64,000 nucleotides of DNA from Gigaspora rosea (GCA_003550325.1 QKWP01000115.1:341465-405464); one strand, 5' to 3'. Numbered from the stretch's first letter, positions 11,620 through 23,440 are shown. Notes: generated from the letters alone by a model not told the origin. Numbers and translations: made by a program.

Positions 11620-12140
11620 TATGGTACTTTTGTTGTTTCATTGTTATTGTGAAGTGTTTTTATTTGCTTTCGTTGTCATTCTTGCAATACTTTTTATAGC
11701 TTTTTTATAGTACTTCTGTTATTATTTAGTGGTGTTTTTGGTTATTATTTGGTAAAGCCTTTGGTTATTGTTTAGTGCCTTTAGTCATCGTTTGGTAGTG
11801 CCTTTGGTTATACCTTTGGTTCATGTTTGGAAGTCTTACGTTGTAGTTTGGTAGTATTTTGGGTAATAATTTGGTAGTACTTTTTGTACATAGTTTGGTG
11901 GAGGCTTTTGATCATTATTTGTTGGTACTTTTCATCATTGTTTGTTGGTACTTAAATCATTGTTGGGTGGTGCATTGATTGTTGTTTAGTAGTACCTTTG
12001 GTTATAGTTTAATGGTGCTTGGTAGTGCTTTTGGTTGTAGATTAGTAGTTCTTTAATTGTTATTTGTTAGTGTTCTTGGTCATTATTTGGTAGTACTTTT
12101 GTTGTTTGGTAGTGTTTTTAATTGTTGTATGCTAGTCTAT
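11620..12140 (+). repeat. TTTGGTAGT-type minisatellite
   Basis: About 15-18 degenerate copies of a unit near 27-32 bp of the form TTTGGTAGTNCTTTTGGTTA followed by TTG. Strong strand bias: G and T dominate the plus strand. No coding frame survives through it. Confidence 0.8.
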
Positions 12141-12833
12141 TAGTTATTTGTCCTGTTATGCTGTTTTTATGATTATTTTATTTTTATTTTTTGTACTTTT
12201 TGCTACTTGAATTTTTTAAACAAAAAAATTTTATCCTTAATAATATACTGTAGTATATAAGTATTTTTAAAATTGGACCAATCACATTTAGGCAGTACAG
12301 GATAAAAACTTATACCTCCCAGACATAGGATAAATGCCTCTACTTTGAGTACAGGATAAGAACACCCTTTAGAATCGCTATCACTTTTTCACTATCACAT
12401 AACTATGCTAAAAAAATTTAAGTTCATTTAAGTTAGAGTTAGAGTTCTTATAAGGCTTGATATTAGCAAAATATATAGTAACATTGCTCAAAAAATTTTT
12501 TTTTAGGATGCAAAAAGTAATTTCTTATACAAATTTTAGAGAAATAAGCAATTTTTAAAAAAGTGAACATTTTGTTTTGATTTTTTGCTTGTGTTATATA
12601 TATCAAGATGCGACTTGCTATTGGTTTGTGCTATACAAAATTATGTAATAGTAAAATTTTGACAGCAATGCTAGGGAGTTTAGAAGGAATATCAATTTTT
12701 TTGTATCATTATTGACATATAATGTGTTTATCTGATAGTCAATCCTGGTAAGTCCTAAAATCAAACCAAATAATGTGATATCAGACAGAAGAAACATCAA
12801 AGATTTTGTATTATAGATAATTATTATTTATTA
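12141..12833. other. AT-rich spacer, no gene seen
   Basis: Contains a short three-fold ACAGGATAA/ATAGGATAA pattern (12298-12355). Nothing else recognisable. Confidence 0.4.
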
Positions 12834-13330
12834 TTTAGTATTTATTGTGAGTTACTAAACATTATTATTAACTAGTTAAAAGTTATTTAAAGAAATTTTA
12901 ATAAATATGAAATAATTATGAAAACAACATACACAAAAAAATTTAAAAATTATTTGGTTATAAAAAAAAAGTTAATTAAAAATTTTAAAATTTTAATTAA
13001 ACTAAAAAAAAAAAATAGAAAACTAATTTTAAAATTTTATTTGGCATATCACTTGGTGGGTTGGTGGGTGCATAAAATGTTCCTATTTTAATCTTGTGAA
13101 ATATTTTATCCAGTAAGAAATAAAATTTTTATATGTCCATTATTTTTTCTGTCAAGTAATTTGATGTTTTACATAAATTAGCTAGTCATTAACATAAACT
13201 AACAAATACATTTGATCAATTTTTTAATATATAGATATTTTATCAATTATTACAGTACTAAATAATTTAGTCTAATAGCACATAAAATTATATGTCTACA
13301 TAAGAACTTTGTTATGAATATTTACTGATA

Positions 13331-14014
13331 TGGTCCAGTACAAAAAGGTTCATACCTCAAAAATGTACTTAATTTTTGTACTTAATTAGCTTCATAAATT
13401 TTTGATTCAATATTTCTAATTTTTTTATATAAAATAAAGTATGTCATAATTTATTTTTTTATATAGTTTTTTTATTATTATAATATAATTTTATTTTAAC
13501 ATATAATATAATTTTATTTTAACATATAATATAATTTTATTTTAACAATTTATTATATACAATTTTTTGAATTGAATAAAAAAAAAAGTTATTTTTTAAA
13601 AAAATCTATTTTTAACATTTTTGCAAAAAGTATGAGGTTTTATAAGTTTGTATTATGCAAGTGCATTAGTGTACATATAATAAACATATGGTTAAAATTT
13701 GGGCAAAATTGGATCACTAGTTGTAAGAAATTAGTTAATAAATTCAAGCAATTCTATTTTTTTTACTATATAAAATGTATAAAAATTACTATTAAATTTA
13801 TATAGTAATTTTTACAATTAATTATAAAAAGATTTTTAAGAAAAGTTAGTATAAATAAAATTTTTTATTATAACAAGAAAGTTACCAAAATAATTATATT
13901 TTAATTAATCTGCATACTAACTACTTTTAATAATATAAAAATATTAAAATTATTTTGTAAAAAAAAAAGTTAACTAATAACTATCTGAGGTATGAACCTT
14001 TTTGCACCAGACCA
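13331..14014. mobile_element. Mariner-type non-autonomous element, copy 1 (684 bp)
   Basis: Ends TGGTCCAGTACAAAAAGGTT and, inward from the right, TGGTCTGGTGCAAAAAGGTT; both continue CATACCTCA. TA flanks each end (13329-13330 and 14015-14016). The paralogous segment (near 37190, reversed) shows the site without the element and with a single TA. Inside is a three-fold 23-bp AT repeat (13479-13547) and no transposase. Relatives are at 17138-17754 and 56880-57952. Confidence 0.9.
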
Positions 14015-14371
14015 TATTATTCTATTAATTACTTATTTCAGGCTTTTTATTCTTATATGCTCCAATTCTACAGTGATATTGGTACTTAACTTTATATATT
14101 CAATCAATATTATACAACTTAACAAATTTTTAATAATAATCATATTCTTTATTTGGGTCTGAAAGACCTTTATATTTCTTATTTCATGATAAGTTTCAAC
14201 TAGACTTTTTAATACTTTTGTATTGTTTGGGTTAATTTTTAACAATTTATTTAAATCAACTAGTAATAAAGCAATTTGATCAGGTTTGTATAATTAAATT
14301 TTGGATATTAGTGATAATGTTAATTTTTATTTACAGATTTTCTCTACACAACATTCATAATTTACTGATAT

Positions 14372-14430
14372 ATCCCATTCCTGGTTTTTAGTGCAACTGC
14401 ATTATGCAGCTACCTTATATTTTATAAATA
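14372..14430 (-). repeat. GGTAGCTGCGC..TTGCGC motif, copy 1
   Basis: Read on the minus strand: GGTAGCTGCATAATGCAGTT followed by GCACTAAAAACCAGGAATGGG. The same arrangement (palindromic GC-rich start, then AAACCAG.A.CGGGA) occurs at 29596-29650, 33146-33195 and 36411-36480. Confidence 0.65.
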
Positions 14431-14603
14431 GCAGAAAAACAAATGCTATAGAGCTAAACACCAAAAAGACAAAATTATATATAATAAAGTTATAGCAGTA
14501 AGAGCATAGTAGAAGTTCATTTTGATTGATTAGATTAAGGATAAATTTGATTGGTAAAGATCTTTTTTTTTATATTGTCAATTGTAATTTTTAAAGTACT
14601 TTT

Positions 14604-14619
14604 AATAAGTAAAGATAGT
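14604..14619 (+). repeat. Target-site duplication of LINE A, left
   Basis: AATAAGTAAAGATAGT, identical over 16 bp to 22528-22543 immediately after the LINE poly(A) tail. Confidence 0.9.
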
Positions 14620-14623
14620 TATG

Positions 14624-14777
14624 TAGAAGAACTAATTAATGACAGTCAGACTCAACGTACAGAGCAGACTTTAGCTTCTTGCACAACTGTGAGAACTGAG
14701 TATATGGCGAGCGCTTTTACAGAAGACAACTACAGTACTTCAGATACTATATTTTTATCTCCTTCTGAAGTACAATA
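14624..14777 (+). pseudogene. LINE A ORF1 tail fragment
   Basis: Encodes VEELINDSQTQRTEQTLASC and onward to TVRTEYMASAFTEDNYS. The same module, with NNGQTQRTGQALVSCAAVRA, lies at 50060-50150 (minus) in LINE B. It is cut by the Tc1-type element at 14778; the sequence resumes at 16063. The function of the module is unknown to me. Confidence 0.75.
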
Positions 14778-16060
14778 GCCAACAAAAGTAACACCTGATT
14801 TTTGCCCAAAAAAGAAATTTTTTATTAATAAAATTTTGGCCGAATATACATCAAATTTTTTTTATTATGAATTTTTACATTGATGAGTGACCCTTTGCAC
14901 CTGCGATAACCTCAGTTCTTTGTATCATTGAGTCTGAAACTACATGAAAAACTGACGTATTCAAATTCGACCATGCTTCTGTTAGGGCCACTTTAAGTGC
15001 AGGTTTATCTCTTGGGAAGTTTTCACGGTTCTGAATATTGTCCTTCACGATCTTCCAAATGTTTTCTATGGGGTTAAGGTCAGGGATCGTGAAGGCCAAT
15101 CCATATAATTTATTTTTTTTGAATCAAGCCAATTTGACACCTTATAAACAGGGGCATTATCATGCTGGAAAATTGGATGGGAGTTGAGTAACAAATGAGC
15201 AGCAGATACAAATGGTACGAGGTGGTTATTTAGAACCTTGGTATAAATTTTTTTATTAATTTTTTGCTTGGGACCTTTGTAATTATCAAAAAAAACCATG
15301 GGACCTTTAATAGTGTCGACATAACACGACCACACCATTACTGAGACCCTGCCACTTTTAAAATTCAGTTTCAAACACTCAAGTTTGTATCTTTCATCTG
15401 CACAACACCATACTTGAACTTGGTGGAATTATTTACCTACTTCTACACTCATTTCATCAGAAAAAATGACATGCCTCCAAAAGTAAACGTCCTTGTCTTT
15501 GTGTTAATTACACTATTTTTTATGCCCTTCTATATTGGCTGGTAACAAAAAAGGCTTCAAGGCAGCTACGCAAGAACGAAGCCAAGCGTCGTGTAAAGTC
15601 CTAGCTACAGTTTGAACACTGCAATTAAGTTTTAGATCCTTCACAATTTGAAGAAGCAGCACCCGCCTTTCTTTTAATACTTTTTTTACTACAGCCGTTT
15701 TTTCTTGCTTTTTGAGGACGGGGGGACGTCTAAACTGAAGTAAATTTTAAATTTTTTTGGTCCTTTGGTACTTCACTAAGAACTGTTGAATTGTTGTTGG
15801 GGCATGTCCAAGCTTATGGGCAACCTGCTCAGCACTCATAGTACTGATATAAGCAAGAACCATTCCCTTCTCTTTATCATCCATTTGTTTGCGTGGCATT
15901 TTTATAAAAAAAAAATTTTGTTCTTTGAGCTTATTTCTTTGACATTAAAGAAGCAGAATATGAAAAAAATTTGCCCAAAATGCATAATTTATGGGGTAAA
16001 CACAGCCCTTTTATTTACTCATGTGAGATGATCTGCAAATTGGGAATTACTTTTGTTGGC
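14778..16060 (-). mobile_element. Tc1-type DNA transposon (1283 bp)
   Basis: Inverted ends GCCAACAAAAGTAACACC (left) and GCCAACAAAAGTAATTCC (right, inward), with TA at 14776-14777 and 16061-16062. Carries one decayed transposase gene on the minus strand. It is inserted in LINE A and therefore younger than it. Confidence 0.9.
14875..15899 (-). pseudogene. Tc1/mariner-family DDE transposase, inactive
   Basis: Starts MPRKQMDDKEKGMVLAYIS at 15899 and would be about 340 residues, the usual Tc1 length. The N-terminal helix-turn-helix region includes AEQVAHKLGHAPTTIQQFL. Catalytic landmarks are the aspartate in VIFSDEMS, the second in IFQHDNAPVY, and the glutamate in LNPIENIWKI, spaced as in DD34E enzymes. 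A one-base loss near 15080, inside the conserved WPSRSPDLNPIE motif, shifts the frame. Further stops lie near 15740, 15510 and 15430. The reaction of the family is cut-and-paste transposition at TA. This copy is dead, but the element ends look intact. Confidence 0.9.
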
Positions 16061-16062
16061 TA

Positions 16063-18154
16063 CTGTACAACTCTTCTTTAACACTTCTCTATCACTAACT
16101 ACTACTAGTTCTAACAGCTACCCTATACCAGAAATCTATGATGAATCCTTACTTGAAAAAGACTTCAGTGATAAAGAAATTGTACTACCTACAAACTCCT
16201 TAAGTAAAAGAAACTACATTAATCCCAATCCTAACCTTCTTAAAACATACAACCCAAAAGCATGCTATAACAAATTTCTTTACTACCATAGACTACAAGT
16301 ACTTTCTTCTCCACAAACTGTGGGTTCTTTCTTGCATTACATACAAGAATATTATCCTATATTCTATTCAAACCAATATATAAAAATTCTATCAAACCAC
16401 ATTCCTGACTTGACAATATTTTTACAGAAGCACACATATATCTTTCATATGAAAATTTTATACCAAATCACATAATTTTTCTACTTTTTGAAGATTTACT
16501 ATATTACTCTGATGTAGAACTTAAGTCCCCAATAACAAATTTCAAATACCAATCTTCACAGATAATATCTTTTTCTCAACATTCAACCTACAACATTATA
16601 CAATATTAAATCCCAATACTAATACAAATCCTATACCTCATACTCAAACTAATATGAACACTCCTAATATATCTCCATATATACCAAATCAAACTATTAC
16701 ACTTGAACCTTAATATATTTCAATTCCTATAAAAATAGCCTCACTTAATACAAATAGTCTTTTACAACCAACAAAAAAACTCCTAATTGAAGAAACCTTA
16801 AACCAAAACCTATATGATATCTTTGGTCTTTCAGAAACTCATTTAACCCAAAAAGATGGCAAATTTTTAAACAACAAAATCAAGAACTGTACTAGCTTTT
16901 GGAGCTCTTTCTCCAATCCAAATCAAGCTAGTATAGGGATTTTTATCCATAACAAAATCTCCAAATATGTCGCTCGCACTCGCAATTTTAATGGCCATAT
17001 AATAGGTCTTGACCTTCATTTTAAAAATACTCCTATTAAGCTGCTTCAAATCTATATTTCTACTACTAAGAAAAACAACTCTGAAAAGAAATACAAGAGC
17101 AAATTATCACACTGTACCAAAATTCTAAATATCGATATGGGCCGGTGCAGAAAGATTTGTACCTCAAAAAATTTCATAATTTTGACACTAAGGAAAAATT
17201 TTTTTTTCTTGATTAATTATTAAAAATTTTTTAGTATCAAATAAAATAGGTTTTAATCTAACTTATTATATTATTTATATTGTTTTAACATTGTTTTATT
17301 TTAATAATTAAGCATGTACAATTTACTGTATTTGAAAAAAAACCAAAAAATTTTTTTAATAAAAAAGATATTTTAAATAATTTCGCAACCAATATGCAGT
17401 TCTATGAGCTGATACTTCGCAAGGCGTTAATGTGCATATGATAAAGATATGGTTAAAATTTGAGCAAAATTGGATCACTGGTTGTGAAGAAATTAAGCTT
17501 TAAAGTGAGGTAATTTGATTTTTTTTACTATATATGCGTATATATAAATTACTATAGTAAATTATATAGTAAAAAAAAAAAAAGTTACTATTAATAAATT
17601 TTTTTATTTTATCAATAAAATAATTAAAAAAATTTTATTTTTATCAATCCGGTAACCTAATAAGTATATTAAATTAAAAAAATTAAAAATTAACTTGTAC
17701 AAAAAATATATTAATCAGAGCAGTTTGAGGTACAAATCTTTTTGCACCAGCCCATATATAATTATGGGTGACTTTAATAGTGTTCCTAATCCTCGTATTG
17801 ACCATTCACCATCAAATCCTGAAACCCAACTTATTAAATATCTTATTAGTCACCAATATAAGGACATCTATCATTTTTTTTCCCCAACTCCCAAAATTTT
17901 ACATTTTAACGTTCAAATATTCATATAGAATAGATCAAATCTGGACTAATCTGAGTATTACAAATATAGATTATACAGATATTCTCTCAAACAATCTTTT
18001 TGAATCAGATTACAATACTATCACACTAGAATTATCTGTTATAATTAACAAACCAAAACCACACAAACAACTCAAAAGAAAAAAATTTCTCTGGAAAAAT
18101 AGCTCCAAAAAAGATCTAGAAAATTATACAAACCAAACCACACTCAATTTGTAA
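16063..18154 (+). pseudogene. LINE A endonuclease region, interrupted
   Basis: Resumes after the Tc1 element with an N-terminal region (16063-16475) that aligns with LINE B: PQTVGSFLHYIQEYYPIFYS here against SQTIESFLNHIKHNYPELYS there. An exonuclease-endonuclease-phosphatase domain follows: IASLNTNS, then FGLSETHL (catalytic Glu), then IIMGDFNSV (Asp) at about 17762, SYRIDQIWTN near 17925 and ESDYNTITLEL near 18005, where the family normally has SDHN. So the catalytic His appears replaced by Tyr. The mariner-type element 17138-17754 sits just before IIMGDFN. Frameshift near 17900. Confidence 0.85.
17138..17754. mobile_element. Mariner-type non-autonomous element, copy 2 (617 bp)
   Basis: Ends TGGGCCGGTGCAGAAAGATT and, inward, TGGGCTGGTGCAAAAAGATT; both continue TGTACCTCAAA. 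TA at 17136-17137 and 17755-17756. The interior shares ATATGGTTAAAATTTG.GCAAAATTGGATCACT with copy 1. Inserted in the LINE A endonuclease domain. Confidence 0.9.
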
Positions 18155-18159
18155 AAACT

Positions 18160-20400
18160 ACATATACAAATAGATCAAATCGCTAATCAAAACCAACTTA
18201 ACAATTTCTGAAATAAACTTCAAAAAACTCTTATTAAAGCTGCTACCAAACATACTCCTTTTCACAAAATCAATACTATTAAAGAAATTAAAGTAACCTC
18301 AATATCAAAACAAACTCCTCTTTTCTATAGATTTAAAGAAATACAATATCTCAAAAATTACTTTTCCTTCCCTAACTTTCTTTCACTCTGTAAAAAATAT
18401 ATTTCACAATACTCTAACTGCCTTTTTCAATTATCAACATCTACCTTATTACAAATTAAAAAAGAATTCCAACAAATTAAAACTGTCCTTAATATTCAAT
18501 AACAACAAACTATCTACAAAGAGATTCAACAAAAAATTGAAAACTAAAACAAATTCTTCCTAGAAACTCCAAAACTTTTCTACAAAAAAATCCTTGAAAA
18601 ATACAATAATATACATATCGATAGACTATCTCTTGAAAACTCACTTCTTACAGAACATAACAAAATTCTTAATGCAATTCATAATTACTTCACTGAATAC
18701 TTTAAAAAAAAACCTCTCCAACCAATTTCATCCTCCTCTGAATTTTACTATCTCTATGAACCACATTCTGAATATGAAGAATACTACAATAACTTATTTT
18801 AGGAAATCACAAACCAAGAATAGCAAGATATCTTAACAAATCTTCCAAACCAAAAAGCAGCAGGCCCCTCTGAAATCTGCTATGAACATATTAAATATGC
18901 TAGTCACAAAGCACAAACACTTTTTAAAAAATTCTTTAACAAATGCTTTCAACTTCAAAAAGTTCCTACAGACTGGAAATCCTCTAATATTTTCATTATT
19001 CCAAAAAAATCTAATTGGGACTTTACTCTCAATCAAGTTCACCCAATTTCTATTATTGAACCTTTTAAAAAACCTTTACTAAAATCTTTACTAAATGTTT
19101 AGATCAAATTATCTCTAATAATCATCTCTTATCTAATCTAAATTTCACTGCTTCTAAAAATTCCTTAACTCATATTCCTATACAAATTCTCTATAATACT
19201 ATTGAACACTATAAAATACAAACAAAGAAGCCTGGATTCTTTTTCAAGATATGTCAAAAGCTTTTGACAAAATCAACATTTCACAACTACAAGATACTTG
19301 CAGAAAAATTGGTATTCCTAGTTCAGGCATCAATCTGATTACTGAACTACACTCATCAAGACAGGCAAGAATTATTACTGCTCATGGTCTTACCTCCCCT
19401 ATTAATATTCAGTATTGAATAGAACAAGGAGAAACCTATTTTCCTTTACTTTAGAAAATTTACTACGACCCAATCCTTATCTTTATCCATTAAAAATACC
19501 AAAACTATTTACTCAAAATTGACTCACAATCCCCTCTTGATATAATTACTTAATACTACTACTAGTAGCATTTCAATTTCACCATTAGCCTACATGGATA
19601 ATACAACATGGCTTTGTGAAAGCCCTACTACTATGCAAAATATTCTTAATGAAACATCTGAACTCTACAAAATTAATAATATAGAAGTTAACTCTTCAAA
19701 ATCTGATCTACTTTATATACAATCTAAATCCTATAAATCCCAAACAACTCCTCTTTTATTTAATGATCAACCTATTCTACCCAGAAAACCTAATATGTCA
19801 TTAGATATTTAGGTATCTATCTTGATAGAAATAGTACAACCAAACTAACATTTGATACTATTATTAACAAAATTGAAAACTTTATTTGTCTAATAAAATA
19901 CAAAAAACTTACATCTTTACAAATTTCATCTCTTTTTAACCTTATACTCCAACTTGCTATTGAATACCTTCTACAAATATGCATTATTCACAATAACCTT
20001 CAAACCAAACTATCCCACCTTTTTACTATTCTATTGTCAAAAACACTAATAATATAGTTCTTACTAATCCTATAATATTTAATTTACCAACCATTAGCAA
20101 TTTGATTCAAAAAACAAGTGCTACTAACATTGAACATATCTTTAACTCTAGTCCAATCCTTAAAAATATTGGTCTTACACATTTTAAATCATAGCTAGCC
20201 AAAGTATGGTCTCCCAATCTCACCCAAAACTTACTTATCTCCCATATTTATAAAACTAAAAACTTTATATTTATCTTTCAACTCTCACAATTAGCTAAAA
20301 ACAATATTACATTATCAAATCTTTCATTTAATTCTCACCTTCCAGATTTCTTCTCTAATCTATATCTAATCTATGATATACTCCCTTCAAAACCACAAAC
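18160..20400 (+). pseudogene. LINE A reverse transcriptase region
   Basis: RVT_1-type motifs in order: LPNQKAAGPSEICYEHIKYA near 18839, then NIFIIPKKSNWDF and PISIIEPFKK, motif A with QDMSKAFDKI at 19245-19275, motif B region IEQGETYFPLL near 19420, and motif C at 19591-19602. Motif C reads YMDN rather than YMDD, a loss of one catalytic aspartate. Multiple frameshifts and in-frame stops (for example near 18800 and 19430). Thumb-like sequence continues to 20400. LINE B has the intact YMDD at the matching place. Confidence 0.85.
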
Positions 20401-22307
20401 TTCTATAATCAATAGTTTGAGAAATAATCAGTTATTATTTATTGAACAAATTACTACTGCAAACAATAAATATATTCTTCTATGGAATAATATTTACTTA
20501 CGTACTAACAAAGCCATTAAGGGTCAGCAACTATTATGGTTTTCTAATATTCTTAACTTTATACAAGAGAAAACAATCATAACTACTTGGCCTTATCTCC
20601 ACTTACCCTCAATTAACTCCTTCATTAATACAACATACCTTCTTTGTTCTTTATTATCTTCTAATCCCTTTTTTCTTATACTAATACACTATAACTCTAA
20701 CAATAGTATTTTCTTATCACATCAAACCTCTCTATCAAAAACTGCAACATATAATATGAAACCTTCAGACTCAGGCTTCACACAACTACTATCCAATACC
20801 TTTCTTTCTTCAAATACCTTCTCATCATTTAATCTGCTCTATAACCAAATTAGTATATCTAATAATCCAATACATATTCAAATAGATTACAAAGAAATTC
20901 TTGCTCTAATCCATATATTCAACCTTACCAATACCATAACTTCTTTTCATTCTATACCACAAATTTATATCCCTATACAAGAAATAAAACTTATACATAA
21001 TGTAACCAATCATACCACCTATCAACATCAACTTACTAGCCTTCCACTACTTATTTAAAATCTCAGTTCACAGGAACTTCACTTTTATACTAATGCCTCA
21101 ATACAAAACACACAATCATCAAATATCAAATCTGGGATTGGCTGGATCTGTGAAAATAATGCTTCTATCAAATTTAATGCAGCAACTAATTCATACTCTG
21201 ATACAACACGAACTGAACTTGAAGCAATTATTTCTCTCCTTCTTGCAACTTCTAATAATAGCTATTTAAATATCCATTTAGCTAACAATACTGCAATCAA
21301 AAAATTAAAACAAATACACTTTTTCAGACCTATACAAAACAAAAATTAGAATATTATTTCCATTATTAATCAAATTAAATCTATCAAAAATATCTCATTT
21401 ACTCTATACAAAGTCAAATCACATCTTAACTCATTCTACAATCAATCAAACTTACTTGCAAAACGTGGAACTAATAAACCAATACTTAAAATTACTAATA
21501 ATGTTCTAAATTTACCAATCTATTTTCAATGGCATAGTCATCTTATTCTTTTCAAAATATGAACTATTATCAAAAATATATATACTATACAAAAACTATA
21601 TTCCTGGTCTACTCTCAAAATATTTAAAAATATATCTAAAATTAATTGGACATTATGTTTTGATATACTAAATACACTTGAACACAATCATTTTAAATAT
21701 TCTTTTAGAATTAAAATCTTAACTAACAATCTTCCAACTATGAAAAATCATCATATTCATTATCTTTACTTATATTCTATATCAAAATGCTACCGCTATT
21801 CAGATACTGAAGATACTTTACACTTACTCCTCTGTTCAAACAATAACAATAATATTCAACAATCTGTTATTAATATAATTATGGATACACTTACTTCTCT
21901 CAAAACTACTACCATATCTCCATTAACAATTCTCAATACTCTTCTTCACTTCACACTTCATACACATACTCCACAACCTATACTATATTATTGAAATTTA
22001 TTCTTCTAATGTTTTTGAAACTATTAAATTACTTACTACTAAACAAACTAAATTATTTCTTATTTTCCTGTCTAATAATCTTTTAGATTGGTTTCAAAAT
22101 ACTGTTTGGCCCTTACGAAATATCTCTTAACACCAATGGGAACATGCTTGTAATATTACTTCAAAAATGAAAAAAAAGAAATATTTCTTTTCAAATATAT
22201 CCCATACAACAACTACAGCCACACTAGATATATCATATATAGACTTTTTTCCCTTTATAGAAAAATGGTTTCTACAAGATTTTTCTCTAACAACCTGTAT
22301 ACAATAA
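20400..22307 (+). pseudogene. LINE A connection, RNase H and C-terminal region
   Basis: An open stretch 20417-21058 (213 codons) links to an RNase H-like domain at 21061-21480: LHFYTNAS (family YTDGS), TELEAIISLL, IHLANNTAIKK (family TDS) and VKSHLNSFYNQSNLLAKRG. Two catalytic aspartates are Asn here. A cysteine cluster (KCYRYSD..LLLC, 21786-21840) corresponds to the CHIC..C motif of LINE B. After a frameshift near 21990 the end reads ...IEKWFLQDFSLTTCIQ, stop at 22307, matching the end of LINE B ORF2. Confidence 0.8.
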
Positions 22308-22527
22308 TGTCAGGTCATATACCAAGGTTTCCTTTAACCTACTCTAGCTAGTAAATTAATTTGAAATAGTTAATTATAGCATTATTAGAAAATAGAAGGT
22401 ATAATATCACATTGGGTGCCTGTTTTACAGTAACACAAATGTAGTTCTGAAATCTTTAAATGTAAATTTATTATTTTTACTTAAATAAAGTTTCAACTCT
22501 GGCATTTTATAAAAAAAAAAGAAAAAA

Positions 22528-22543
22528 AATAAGTAAAGATAGT
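22528..22543 (+). repeat. Target-site duplication of LINE A, right
   Basis: AATAAGTAAAGATAGT, same as 14604-14619, directly after the poly(A) tail. Confidence 0.9.
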
Positions 22544-23184
22544 CACGATATATAAATTTTTTTTTCTGCAATACATAACTACTACGATGATTTAATATAT
22601 CATTTTTTTACCTTTAAACTTACTGTTTTTTAACAACTGATGCAATAGAATGCAAAAGATTGAGAAACTAAATGAGAAGTAAAAGTTTTGAAAGGTCAGA
22701 AGATGTTTTGGCACCCAAGCAATTATAAGTAAAAGTTGTCTCAACTACATAGTTCTACTTTGTTTTCTATAAGTAAAAAGTACTACGTATTCGAAACTAA
22801 CATTTCAAACTCTACCTTTTTATTATATTTAGATTATAAGTAGTTTATAAATACTTTTTATAGTAGCAGTATTTAGAAATGTTCGCGTATGTTATTTTTG
22901 TTTAGCAGATTGTCGTGAAACTTAGAGTATTTGTTGTAAAATAAATATTTTGCTTATTGCGAAATAAAATAATATTGTATACATTGTGAAATATGAATAG
23001 TTATGAACCCTAACTAATGTATTGTAAGACTATAATACGCGCCTTTAGAAAATATTGAGAAAGTTTCGTGAGTAATAAAATTTCATCCAGGCATAGCCGA
23101 TACTTTATCTGGAGAATAATCTACATTTTTTCTGGGTTATTTTAACAACCAATCAAAATAAACTTCCACTATGCTAGTAGTAAG

Positions 23185-23333
23185 TAAGTGCACTAAAGCG
23201 AAACTACAACTAACGCTATAAAATTAAGCTGAAGCCACATCATGCAACTAAAATTACAGCAATAAACAAAACCACATTCACAGCTGATAAACACAGTCAT
23301 AGTGATAACCCAAATTAATACTCTAGTTGACGC
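23185..23333 (+). repeat. Ancestral segment, distal part
   Basis: Continues the homology with the inverted paralogue (36170-36330), through features such as GCTGATAAACACAGTCATAG and ending near CTCTAGTTGAC. Confirms that 14503-23174 was inserted into a once continuous segment. Confidence 0.8.
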
Positions 23334-23440
23334 ACTCCCAAAATCTGTGCCAGGTTTTGTCAATCATTAGTCATGTGCAAGATTGGATGTATAATTCGAA
23401 CTTCGAACCTCCATTTATATTAGTGTAACATATTATACAA
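23334..23440 (-). repeat. SINE-like repeat, copy 1
   Basis: Reads on the minus strand as ATATGTTACACT..., GGAGGTTCGAAGTTCGAATT, ATACATCCAATCTTGCACATGACTAAT and CAAAACCTGG. It matches 27890-28005. The GTTCGAATT is close to the polymerase III B-box consensus (GGTTCGAATCC), which suggests a tRNA-derived origin; the A box is not clear. Confidence 0.45.

Larger units (their letters stand above)
12834..14502 (+). repeat. Ancestral segment, proximal part (paralogue of 36170-37680)
   Basis: Matches 36330-37680 read in the opposite direction, almost end to end. The copy here is interrupted by the element 13331-14014, and the homology resumes at 23185-23333 after the 8.7-kb nest. The other copy is interrupted at 36560-36932 instead. 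Residual coding-looking sequence (minus, 14033-14245, starting MLKINPNNTKVLKSL) aligns with the same positions in the other copy. It may be a relic of a repeat-protein gene, but the frame is not kept in the paralogue. Confidence 0.8.
14620..22527 (+). mobile_element. LINE A, 5'-truncated non-LTR retrotransposon
   Basis: Plus-strand LINE bounded by the 16-bp duplication and ending in an A-rich tail (22509-22529) downstream of AATAAAG near 22483. Domain order is ORF1 remnant, AP-endonuclease-like, reverse transcriptase, RNase H, C-terminal zinc-like region. It starts at the codons equivalent to the end of ORF1 in LINE B, so it lacks roughly the first 3 kb of the LINE B layout. Net length without the two younger insertions (14778-16060 and 17138-17754) is about 6.0 kb. 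All frames are broken. Confidence 0.9.
14503..23174. mobile_element. Inverted-repeat DNA element hosting LINE A
   Basis: Left AGCATAGTAGAAGTTCATTT and right (inward) GCATAGTGGAAGTTTATTTT continue TGATTG on both sides. Flanking sequence TAGCAGTAAG (14493-14502) and TAGTAGTAAG (23175-23184) looks like a 9-10 bp target duplication. The paralogue at 36330 (reversed) has a single uninterrupted AGCGGCAAG there. Without LINE A the element is about 0.75 kb (14503-14603 plus 22528-23174) and non-coding. A 9-10 bp duplication fits MULE-type elements; that assignment is inference. Confidence 0.75.
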
